Assembly: GCA_937888765.1 (NCBI GenBank)
Contig: CALASU010000299.1
Coordinates: forward strand, 1-6,061
Origin: an uncultured Clostridia bacterium
GTDB taxonomy: Bacteria > Bacillota > Clostridia > Lachnospirales > Anaerotignaceae
Length of the DNA stretch: 6,061 bases
Reading direction: 5' to 3'
Below, piece after piece: positions 1 through 5,195 of the stretch. Numbering within the stretch: position 1 is the first letter of the stretch; each line of letters opens with the position of its first letter. Under the pieces are notes generated by a model, which searched no databases, was not told where the DNA came from, and saw only the letters and a list, made by a program, of their open reading frames with translations. The translations under genes were made by a program, and so were the position numbers.

Positions 1-165
1 GAGCATCAATAGGATGGTAAGCGGGTTCAGCGTGATGTGCTTGAGATAGCCAAACAGATTTCCCTTGGGAATGGGATGAGGGAAAATGACGTTGTTGCCT
101 TTTTCAAAGCGTCGTCTGCGGGCTTCCTCGGCGGTGAGACCGGTGTACAGATCGCTACCCAGGGC
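1..165 (-). other. P-type cation ATPase N-terminus-like segment fused in frame to nagZ
   Basis: The last ~53 readable codons of the nagZ frame do not resemble GH3. They contain GLTAEEARRRRFEKGNN, followed by a basic/proline stretch, a KGNLFGYL segment and a hydrophobic start NPLTILLML. This order (GLT-EEA-x-R-R-x-G-x-N, basic linker, then first membrane helix) is the cytoplasmic N-terminal region of P-type cation-transporting ATPases such as calcium or related pumps. I infer a join near 160-170, where the residues EEAAEAL could belong to either protein. No stop, start or ribosome binding site separates the two parts. Only the beginning of the ATPase is in the window, so no ion or catalytic motif can be seen. 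The segment looks somewhat richer in GC than the rest of nagZ. Confidence 0.6.
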
Positions 166-1167
166 TTCTGCCGCTTCTTCCAGATCGGCAGGCATCAGCA
201 CGATATCCGCCCCCGCCTGTACTGCCAGCACCGCACTTTCGCCGCTGCCGTATTCCTCAACGATTGCACCCATGTTCATCGCATCTGTAACAATCAGCCC
301 ATCATAGCCCAATTCCTCCCTGAGTATGCCAAGCATTTCTTTGGAAAGTGTTGCAGGACAGCTGTCTGTTGTGGCATTTGGTGTTTTGATATGCCCCGCC
401 ATGATGAAATCCACCTCTGCTGCAATTGCTTCTTTGAATGGTACAAACTCTACTTTCCGCAGTCGTTCCAGTGTATGCTCCACATAGGTTTCTCCCTTAT
501 GGCTGTCCATTGCCGTGTCCCCATGCCCGGGGAAGTGCTTTGCACAGGCACTGACGCCAGTCTGCTCCATCGCTGTGATAAACTGCCCGACCTTCTGTGC
601 CGCTGTATTCGGATCAGAAGAAAATGCTCTTGTCCCAATCACGGGATTTTCAGGGTTTGTGTTTACATCTGCCACAGGGGCAAAATCCACATTGATCCCC
701 AGTTCAGACAGTTCCCTGCCAATGGTATCCCCTGCCGCTGCCGCATCTGTAATTTCTGCCGCCGCAGGAATGGTTTCATGCGGAATATTGCTTTTCTTCA
801 AACGAGACACCAGACCGCCTTCTTCATCAATCCCAATGAAAACAGGCACATCCGCCGCTTTCTGCAGATCTGCTGTCAGAGCCCTCGTCTGCTCTGCTGT
901 ATCCAGATTTTCCGCAAATAAAATGACCCCTCCAATATGATATGCGTCAATGGCTTTTTTTGCTTCTTTGGACAGTTCTGTCATGCCTGTCCCGTCTGCA
1001 TTCTGTCGAAAATCGACCATCAACAGCTGTCCGACCTTTTCTTCCGCAGAAAATCCATCTATCATTTTCTGTATGACTTCCGCTTTGCTTTCAGGCTGTG
1101 TACCCCCACAACCTGCCAACCCGAACGAAAGTCCTATCCCGCAAAGTATCGCCCATTTTTTCAACAT
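1..1167 (-). CDS. nagZ: Lipoprotein beta-N-acetylhexosaminidase (GH3, NagZ), C-terminus replaced by foreign sequence; open at window edge
   Basis: The frame runs 389 codons from ATG at 1167 to the window edge without a stop. A GGGGAG ribosome binding site lies about 7 bases upstream of this ATG. Residues 1-20 form a lipoprotein signal with lipobox LAGC (Cys20), so the enzyme should be anchored outside the membrane. The GH3 fold follows: IDEEGG (113-118), KHFPGHGD (210-217) with the Asp221-Ser-His223 dyad typical of NagZ enzymes, and VTDAMNMG (293-300) with nucleophile Asp295. The family removes N-acetylglucosamine from muropeptides or related beta-linked substrates in cell-wall recycling. The match holds to DIVLMPADLEEAAEAL (321-336). 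The expected final helices ending near a 'RILRLK'-like motif are absent; residues from about 337 look like a P-type ATPase N-terminus (see separate entry). Family assignment is firm; whether this joined protein exists is doubtful. Confidence 0.9.
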   Translation of the reverse strand, partial: MLKKWAILCGIGLSFGLAGCGGTQPESKAEVIQKMIDGFSAEEKVGQLLMVDFRQNADGTGMTELSKEAKKAIDAYHIGGVILFAENLDTAEQTRALTADLQKAADVPVFIGIDEEGGLVSRLKKSNIPHETIPAAAEITDAAAAGDTIGRELSELGINVDFAPVADVNTNPENPVIGTRAFSSDPNTAAQKVGQFITAMEQTGVSACAKHFPGHGDTAMDSHKGETYVEHTLERLRKVEFVPFKEAIAAEVDFIMAGHIKTPNATTDSCPATLSKEMLGILREELGYDGLIVTDAMNMGAIVEEYGSGESAVLAVQAGADIVLMPADLEEAAEALGSDLYTGLTAEEARRRRFEKGNNVIFPHPIPKGNLFGYLKHITLNPLTILLML

Positions 1168-1181
1168 ATACTCTCCCCGCC

Positions 1182-1219
1182 TTTATTTTTATTTTTATTT
1201 TTATTTTTATTTTTATTTT
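1182..1219. repeat. Six-base tandem repeat (ATTTTT), almost six copies
   Basis: Single A residues occur at exactly six-base spacing (1185, 1191, 1197, 1203, 1209, 1215), separated by TTTTT, with the last unit ending in C at 1220. The repeat lies between the predicted nagZ promoter (extended -10 at 1228-1236) and the nagZ ribosome binding site (about 1174-1179). It should therefore be transcribed as an AAAAAT-rich part of the nagZ leader. Simple repeats of this kind can change length by replication slippage. A change would alter leader length, not the reading frame. Confidence 0.9.
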
Positions 1220-1227
1220 CGTTTTTT

Positions 1228-1236
1228 ATCATATCA
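1228..1236 (-). promoter_or_regulatory. Predicted extended -10 promoter of nagZ
   Basis: On the minus strand the sequence reads TGATATGAT: a TATGAT -10 box preceded by the TG extension. At 17-bp spacing the -35 position is only a run of T, so the extension probably matters. Transcription would start near 1221, just before the tandem repeat. This is a prediction from sequence only. Confidence 0.5.
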
Positions 1237-1290
1237 CAAAACAGCTATAGAAAAAATGACCCATCTCTTTTATTTTTGTCCTTTTTTCTA

Positions 1291-1296
1291 TATAAT
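1291..1296 (+). promoter_or_regulatory. Predicted -10 box of the ttcA-xer-NUDIX operon
   Basis: A perfect TATAAT lies 38 bases before the ttcA start codon. The -35 region at 16-18 bp upstream is T-rich (around 1267-1274) and has no clear TTGACA match, so the -35 box is not assigned. This is the only good promoter-like signal seen before the three-gene operon. Confidence 0.5.
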
Positions 1297-1333
1297 AGAA
1301 TCGTGAAAATTCGCAATATAAGGAGAATACAGA

Positions 1334-2065
1334 ATGAAATTACAGAAATTACTGAGCTATGTGCGCCGTGCCGTAGACGATTACCATATGATTGAAGAAG
1401 GCGATAAGATTGCTGTTGGGGTTTCCGGCGGGAAAGACAGCATCTGTCTGCTGCTTGCACTGAAGCACCTGCAGAGATTTTATCCCAAAAAGTTTGAACT
1501 GGAAGCCATCACGGTTTCTCTGGGACTTCCCGGTGCCAAATACGATGATATTCAGGCTCTGTGTGATGAACTGGGTGTCAATTATACCGTAGTCCATACA
1601 GACATCGGGCAGATTATTTTTGAAGAACGTAAGGAAAAAAATCCCTGTTCCCTTTGCGCCAAAATGCGTAAGGGTGCTCTGAACGACATGGCAGAAAAAC
1701 TGGGCTGCAATAAAATCGCTCTGGGACATAATAAAGATGATGTGGTTGAAACCTTCTTCATGTCCTTGTTTTACGAAGGCAGACTGAACTGCTTTGCTCC
1801 TGTCAGCTATCTGGACAGAAAGAAGCTTTATTCCATCCGCCCACTGATGTATGTGCCCGAATGGGAATGCCGCAGCTTTGTCAATAAAAGCGGTATCGAA
1901 ATCGTAAAAAATCCCTGCCTTGCCGACGGCAACACCAAACGACAGGAAACAAAAGAGCTTCTTGTGGAACTCTCTCAAAAATACGATAACCTGCAGGAAA
2001 AAGTATTCGGTGCCATCAAGCGTTCTTCCCTGAAAGGCTGGAACGATACAAACGAGGGGGAATAA
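1334..2065 (+). CDS. TtcA-family tRNA cytidine 2-thiolation enzyme (PP-loop ATPase)
   Basis: This 243-residue protein belongs to the TtcA branch of the PP-loop ATPases. These enzymes activate a tRNA base by adenylation and add sulfur, giving 2-thiocytidine at position 32 in enterobacteria. Visible motifs are the PP-loop SGGKDS (31-36), the CxxC pair Cys105/Cys108, GHNKDD (131-136) and a third cysteine in NPCLADG (Cys195). The three-cysteine pattern matches the iron-sulfur cluster ligands of TtcA. The protein is shorter than the roughly 310-residue E. coli enzyme. The start is supported by AGGAGA about 8 bases before ATG. It is the first gene of the operon, and the next gene begins 3 bases after its stop. 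The exact base modified in this lineage cannot be read from sequence, so the symbol ttcA is not assigned. Confidence 0.88.
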   Translation: MKLQKLLSYVRRAVDDYHMIEEGDKIAVGVSGGKDSICLLLALKHLQRFYPKKFELEAITVSLGLPGAKYDDIQALCDELGVNYTVVHTDIGQIIFEERKEKNPCSLCAKMRKGALNDMAEKLGCNKIALGHNKDDVVETFFMSLFYEGRLNCFAPVSYLDRKKLYSIRPLMYVPEWECRSFVNKSGIEIVKNPCLADGNTKRQETKELLVELSQKYDNLQEKVFGAIKRSSLKGWNDTNEGE

Positions 2066-2068
2066 ACC

Positions 2069-3130
2069 ATGTCCACTTACCACGAGGAACTGAAACAGAA
2101 GGAAATTCTGCGGCTCAGGGAAATTCAGAAGGATCTGCCCGTATTTACACAATCCTTTTTCCGCAGTATCGCCCAGACTACTTCTACTAAAACCCGCCTT
2201 GCCTATGCCTACGATCTGCGTGTATTCTTCCGCTATCTTTATGAAGAACACAGCAAACTTGGCGGCATCGAAGCAAGCGATCTGACCGCAGAGCATCTGA
2301 ACGAGGTTTCTTCCGAAGATATCGACTCTTTTCTGGAATACCTTTCTTACTATATCCGCACCGATGAAGAAAACCCCGAACTGGGCAAGGAACTGCAGAA
2401 CGAGGAAAAAGGAAAATCCAGAAAACTGGCGGCAGTCCGCATGCTGTTCAAATATTTTTATAAGGTAAAAGCCATCTCTTCCAATCCCGCTACCTTGGTG
2501 GATACCCCGAAAATTCATGAAAAAGCCATTGTTCGACTGGATGTAAACGAAATGGCAGATTTTCTGGATGCCGTGGAAACAGGTGAAAAACTGAGCGACA
2601 GAGCCAAACGCTTTCATGAGAAAACAAAAAAACGCGATCTGGCAATGATGACACTGATGCTCGGCACAGGTATCCGTATTTCCGAATGTGTCGGCGTGGA
2701 TATCAGAGATCTGGATTTTGATAACAATGCCGTAAAAGTGACCCGTAAAGGCGGCAATGAAGTATTCTTATACTATAGTGATGAAGTAAAAGAAGCACTG
2801 GAAAGTTATCTGGAAGAACGTACCCATGTAGTTACCAAGGAAGCAAATGAACCTGCCCTGTTTCTTTCCGGACAAGGCAAACGCATCACTGTCCGCTCCG
2901 TACAGAATATGGTCAAAAAATATGCCGAAGGCGTAACGCTCAAACATATCACCCCCCATAAGCTGAGAAGTACCTTCGGTACAAATCTCTATCATGAAAC
3001 AGGGGATATTTACCTTGTTGCAGACGTACTTGGACACGCTGACGTAAATACTACCCGTAAACACTATGCGGAAATCGAAGACGGTCAGCGGCGCAGAGCA
3101 GCAACACATATTAAATTAAGAAAGGAATAA
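2069..3130 (+). CDS. Tyrosine recombinase, XerC/XerD-like
   Basis: This 353-residue protein has a complete tyrosine-recombinase catalytic set: Arg203 in TGIRISE, Lys227 in VTRKGG, His297-x-x-Arg300 in HKLR, His323 in LGHAD and nucleophile Tyr333 in TRKHY. The N-terminal part (about 25-135) is the SAM-like core-binding domain. XerC/XerD are usually near 300 residues; the extra length comes from an N-terminal extension and a charged stretch at about 95-118 rich in Glu and Lys. The start is supported by GAGGGGG, which overlaps the end of the upstream gene. It lies between ttcA-like and NUDIX genes, with gaps of 3 and 5 bases, so translation is probably coupled. Xer proteins resolve chromosome dimers; some relatives are phage or element integrases. 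No attachment sites, excisionase or mobile genes are seen next to it, which favours a housekeeping or orphan Xer paralogue. Which Xer it is cannot be decided here. Confidence 0.9.
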   Translation: MSTYHEELKQKEILRLREIQKDLPVFTQSFFRSIAQTTSTKTRLAYAYDLRVFFRYLYEEHSKLGGIEASDLTAEHLNEVSSEDIDSFLEYLSYYIRTDEENPELGKELQNEEKGKSRKLAAVRMLFKYFYKVKAISSNPATLVDTPKIHEKAIVRLDVNEMADFLDAVETGEKLSDRAKRFHEKTKKRDLAMMTLMLGTGIRISECVGVDIRDLDFDNNAVKVTRKGGNEVFLYYSDEVKEALESYLEERTHVVTKEANEPALFLSGQGKRITVRSVQNMVKKYAEGVTLKHITPHKLRSTFGTNLYHETGDIYLVADVLGHADVNTTRKHYAEIEDGQRRRAATHIKLRKE

Positions 3131-3135
3131 GCATC

Positions 3136-3765
3136 ATGGAAACCAAAAACTGTCTTGCAAAAGTAACCTCCGTTTTTTCCAGTCATCAGGCAGAACCGAT
3201 CTGGAAACTGCGTTATTTTGCAATCCTTGCCATGCTGACAGAAATTAACGGAGAACTGCATTTTATTCTGAATAAAAGAGCCAGCGGCGTAAATCAGCCC
3301 GGCGATATCTGTTTCCCCGGCGGGCATCAGGAAAAAGGCGAATCCCTGAAAGAAACCGCCCTCAGAGAAACAGAAGAAGAAATCGGTATCTTGAAAGAGG
3401 ATATTCAGATCATCGGCAAGAGCGATTTTATGCTGACGGTTTACCGCGGCATGATTCAGCCTTTTATCGGCTATGTGCCTTACGATGTTTACAAAAACGC
3501 TCGCCCTAATCCCATGGAGGTTGAGGAAATCTTTACTGTTCCTCTGAAATTCTTTATGGAAACAGAGCCCGAAAAGCATGATACCATCTGGAAAGTGATC
3601 GAATCCGAAACTTTCCCCTATCACCGCATCGAAGGCGGCAAAAATTACCCCTTCAGCAAGGGTAAGACCACACAGCTTTTCTATGAATATGACGGACACA
3701 CCATCTGGGGCTTTACCGCTCAGGTTATCCGTAACATCATTGATATTTTGAATACAGCTTCCTGA
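3136..3765 (+). CDS. NUDIX hydrolase, coenzyme A diphosphatase-like (NudL/NUDT7 type)
   Basis: This 209-residue protein carries a full NUDIX box: Gly63-x5-Glu69-x7-Arg77-Glu78-x-x-Glu81-Glu82-x-Gly84, which binds the metal ion. Just before it, LNKRASGVNQPGDICFPGG (45-63) fits the upstream signature of CoA-cleaving NUDIX enzymes (an R-S-x-x-x-x-x-x-G-x-x-x-F-P-G-G pattern). These hydrolyse CoA to 4'-phosphopantetheine and 3',5'-ADP in the cytoplasm. Substrate choice in NUDIX proteins is hard to predict, so CoA remains an inference. An AAAGGAA site overlapping the previous stop region precedes the ATG by about 8 bases. It is the last gene of the operon. Its TGA stop lies inside the first of three hairpins that follow. 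Confidence 0.87.
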   Translation: METKNCLAKVTSVFSSHQAEPIWKLRYFAILAMLTEINGELHFILNKRASGVNQPGDICFPGGHQEKGESLKETALRETEEEIGILKEDIQIIGKSDFMLTVYRGMIQPFIGYVPYDVYKNARPNPMEVEEIFTVPLKFFMETEPEKHDTIWKVIESETFPYHRIEGGKNYPFSKGKTTQLFYEYDGHTIWGFTAQVIRNIIDILNTAS

Positions 3766-3838
3766 GGGCTTTGCCCTCAGACTCCCAGCAGGGAAATAAT
3801 TTCCCTGCACCCTTATACGCAAAAGCATTCGCTTTTGC
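3762..3838. repeat. Array of three perfect hairpins after the NUDIX gene, possible interspersed palindromic element
   Basis: Three different perfect inverted repeats follow each other. The first is CTGAGGGC / GCCCTCAG with loop TTT (3762-3780). The second is GCAGGGAA / TTCCCTGC with a five-base loop (3788-3808). The third is GCAAAAGC / GCTTTTGC with loop ATTC (3819-3838). None is followed on either strand by a clean T-run, so they are not standard terminators. The first arm includes the NUDIX stop codon. The layout resembles dispersed palindromic elements that sit behind genes in many bacterial genomes; that it is repeated elsewhere is inference. Confidence 0.65.
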
Positions 3839-3890
3839 CAAAAAAATATTTTCGGTAAATTTACTAAAATCAAAAAATCTTAATTTTGAA

Positions 3891-3927
3891 AAAGTGGGCT
3901 GTAAGTATTTTACAGTCCACTTTTTTT
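3891..3927 (+). terminator. Intrinsic terminator of the operon, usable from both sides
   Basis: AAAGTGGGCTGTAA (3891-3904) pairs with TTACAGTCCACTTT (3910-3923), with one G-T wobble and a five-base loop. It is followed by a T-run to 3927, ending the plus-strand operon. On the minus strand the same stem is followed by TTTTTC, so it can also end the gene at 3936-4346, whose stop is 9 bases away. Confidence 0.9.
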
Positions 3928-3935
3928 AAAATCAC

Positions 3936-4346
3936 TTAAATTTTTTCAATTACTACGGAAGGCACTCTGTTCTGCAGTTCTACGCTGAAGTTTACTTTGC
4001 CTGCCAGATTGGATTTCATTTTGCCTACATTTACGTCGTCGATCAGAATTTTATATTCTGTTTCGGGTTCCAGTTCCATTGTGATCTGTACATCTTCTTT
4101 GCCTTCTACTGTGAAAGAAGCACCTTTTTCTGTCATTGCGAAGTTATGTACTGTCGCACCGGGTACTGTTTCCAGAACCATAACGTCGTTCTTTTCCAGC
4201 TTTGTGATTTCGTGGAATGTTTTTACTTTATATAAATCACCGTTTACTTCGAAATCCAGTACTTTTTTCTTTTCATCCATCAGGTAGTTGCCGAAGCTGA
4301 TTGTGCCATTGTCTTCCAGTCTGATGAGTTCTTCAATTACTGCCAT
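3936..4346 (-). CDS. Conserved clostridial protein of unknown function
   Basis: This is a 136-residue, acidic, soluble-looking protein with no signal peptide, membrane segment or cysteine pair. The N-terminus MAVIEELIRLEDNGTISFGN is followed by a predicted all-beta pattern. The C-terminal half (from about 75) has alternating hydrophobic residues and the segment TEYKILIDDVNVGKMKSNL. From memory, close relatives in Lachnospiraceae carry the label 'endosialidase', but nothing here resembles a sialidase catalytic site, so I do not adopt it. ATG at 4346 is chosen because GGAGG lies 8 bases upstream; an in-frame TTG at 4391 would lengthen it by 15 residues but has no such site. It is transcribed alone, from its own predicted promoter, through a leader of about 135 bases. 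Confidence 0.8.
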   Translation of the reverse strand: MAVIEELIRLEDNGTISFGNYLMDEKKKVLDFEVNGDLYKVKTFHEITKLEKNDVMVLETVPGATVHNFAMTEKGASFTVEGKEDVQITMELEPETEYKILIDDVNVGKMKSNLAGKVNFSVELQNRVPSVVIEKI

Positions 4347-4395
4347 TTTTTGTACCTCCAGTCGTATCTCTTGTTGATCTATTCCTGCCAAACCA

Positions 4396-4416
4396 AAGCC
4401 CGAGGGCTGTCGGCTT
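4396..4416 (-). promoter_or_regulatory. GC-rich stem-loop in the leader of the 136-residue protein gene
   Basis: On the minus strand AAGCCGA pairs with TCG-G-GGCTT: seven pairs with one bulged G and loop CAGCCC. It is not followed by a T-run, so it is not a terminator. It stands 50 bases before the start codon and is the most GC-rich part of an otherwise AT-rich leader. Function unknown. Confidence 0.4.
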
Positions 4417-4446
4417 GTTTACTGAGTTAATTTTTATGCAGAAATA

Positions 4447-4486
4447 CTGCAAAAAACAAAATCTATCCAAAAATGGATACTTGCAG
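4447..4486 (-). promoter_or_regulatory. Nested stem-loop at the 5' end of the leader
   Basis: An inner hairpin TATCCA / TGGATA with a four-base loop (4464-4479) sits inside an outer pairing of CTGCAA with TTGCAG (4447-4452 and 4481-4486). On the minus strand the inner stem is followed by GATTTTGTTTTTT, weakly terminator-like. The structure would form at the very start of the transcript from the promoter at 4490-4498, where it could protect the RNA end or act in attenuation. This is inference from pairing alone. Confidence 0.4.
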
Positions 4487-4489
4487 ACC

Positions 4490-4498
4490 ATTATACCA
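4490..4498 (-). promoter_or_regulatory. Predicted extended -10 promoter of the 136-residue protein gene
   Basis: The minus strand reads TGGTATAAT, a perfect -10 box with the TG extension. The -35 at 17 bp is poor (TATACC). The predicted start near 4483 gives a leader of about 135 bases. A perfect inverted repeat covers the box (see 4492-4518). Confidence 0.6.
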
Positions 4499-4518
4499 CA
4501 AATTCACTTTTTGGTATA
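4492..4518. repeat. Inverted repeat over the -10/spacer region, operator-like
   Basis: TATACCA (4492-4498) and TGGTATA (4512-4518) are perfect seven-base inverted arms, 13 bases apart. One arm overlaps the -10 box of the promoter of the 136-residue protein gene; the other falls at its -35 position. The geometry would suit a repressor dimer, or chance pairing in AT-rich DNA. Confidence 0.35.
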
Positions 4519-4547
4519 GACAAATTTTGTATTTCTTTTTATAAAAA

Positions 4548-4721
4548 TTATGATTTCACAACACGGAAGGAAAAACCATTTGTTTTCAGCCCGACAGAAA
4601 CCTTATCTCCCGCTTTCCATTTCCCTAAGAGATATTCTTCTGCAAAAGCATCCTCAATCTTGGATTGGATCGCACGTCTTAAGGGTCTTGCACCATATGC
4701 CTTGTCATAGCCTTCTTCTGC
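4548..4721 (-). pseudogene. clpC/clpB 3' remnant (end of the second AAA+ domain)
   Basis: About 57 codons encode the C-terminal 'D2-small' end of a Clp unfoldase: GYD-x-x-YGARPLRRAIQ with the sensor-2 arginine, IEDAFAEEYLLGKWKAGDKV, then a short beta strand and stop. ClpC/ClpB are near 800-860 residues, so over 90% is missing. Its moderate GC matches the neighbouring 136-residue protein gene, not the phage DNA. I infer that the native order was a full clp gene followed downstream by that small gene, and that the join near 4720 replaced the rest. ClpC is preferred over ClpB only because the tail is short. Confidence 0.75.
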
Positions 4722-5183
4722 AATCTTTTCAATAGGTGTATTATCTAACCAATCTTCTTGTGCTTGCTTCTTCTTTTGGTCAAAGATATTATCTATGTCA
4801 TACAGCCAAGATAGATCTAATCCAGCTTTTTCTTTATACATTCTGAATAAAGTCATTTTCTTCATTCTTTTGTAATAATAATCAAAAGCTGCAAGTTGTG
4901 TATTATTTTCTATTTTATTTAAATATTCAGAACCGTTATTAGTTTTATAAATTGCTAACTTTTTAGGTCTTTGTTGAAGATAATCTTCTATTGTAACTGG
5001 GTCAATCTGTTTTGCGCCAAGCTTATGTAAATTATAGATAGAACCAAAAATAACTTTATGAAATTCTTCAGTAAAATCTTCTTCTGTAAAAGAATACTTT
5101 TCATTATCTAATAAAGAAGGATTTTGATAAACACTCCCTATTACCTGAACAATAGCAGGTGTATCTACATATTTTGATGCCAT
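4548..5183 (-). CDS. Chimeric ORF: phage DnaB-like helicase N-terminal part joined to ClpC/ClpB C-terminal end
   Basis: The 211-residue frame starts with ATG at 5183, preceded by AGGAGG that overlaps the stop of the upstream gene. Residues 1 to about 154 look like the N-terminal domain and linker of a phage replicative helicase (DnaB type): helix-rich, with DTPAIVQVIGSVYQNPSLLD, then NGSEYLNKIENNTQLAAFDY (83-102) and an acidic/basic linker. Such helicases normally run past 400 residues with a RecA-like ATPase; no Walker motif is present here. From about 155 the sequence becomes EEGYDKAYGARPLRRAIQ, the sensor-2 region of the second AAA+ domain of ClpC/ClpB, ending in the usual beta-rich tail. 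Base composition also changes there, from AT-rich to moderate GC. The two parts are biologically unrelated, so a working protein is unlikely. It shares a transcription unit with the zinc-finger-like gene 12 bases upstream. Confidence 0.8.
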   Translation of the reverse strand: MASKYVDTPAIVQVIGSVYQNPSLLDNEKYSFTEEDFTEEFHKVIFGSIYNLHKLGAKQIDPVTIEDYLQQRPKKLAIYKTNNGSEYLNKIENNTQLAAFDYYYKRMKKMTLFRMYKEKAGLDLSWLYDIDNIFDQKKKQAQEDWLDNTPIEKIAEEGYDKAYGARPLRRAIQSKIEDAFAEEYLLGKWKAGDKVSVGLKTNGFSFRVVKS

Positions 5184-5195
5184 TAATTATTCCTC

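Noticed and set aside
37..921. Plus-strand open frame of 294 codons opposite nagZ
   Set aside because: It is rich in Cys, Arg and His and has no family resemblance; the minus strand encodes NagZ with intact motifs.
1349..2617. Long open frame on the minus strand (422 codons) across the ttcA-like and recombinase genes
   Set aside because: It lies opposite two genes with complete catalytic motifs, shows no recognisable family, and has low-complexity Phe/Gln-rich content typical of an antisense shadow.
3762..3838. CRISPR-like or direct-repeat array
   Set aside because: The three palindromes differ in sequence and have no equal repeats or spacers.
3085..3873. Minus-strand open frame of 262 codons opposite the NUDIX gene
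   Set aside because: It crosses the hairpin array and terminator-side region and mirrors a clear NUDIX protein; no ribosome binding site or family match.
4347..4391. In-frame upstream TTG start extending the small protein by 15 residues
   Set aside because: The ATG at 4346 has GGAGG at ideal spacing; the TTG has none.
2069..5183. Recombinase as the integrase that put the phage DNA into the clp gene
   Set aside because: The recombinase is over 1.5 kb from the join, sits in a housekeeping-like operon, and no att-like direct repeat is seen at about 4720.
4548..5183. A new functional helicase-Clp fusion protein
   Set aside because: Both halves lack their ATPase core motifs, and the composition shift and missing remainder of each gene point to a broken join.
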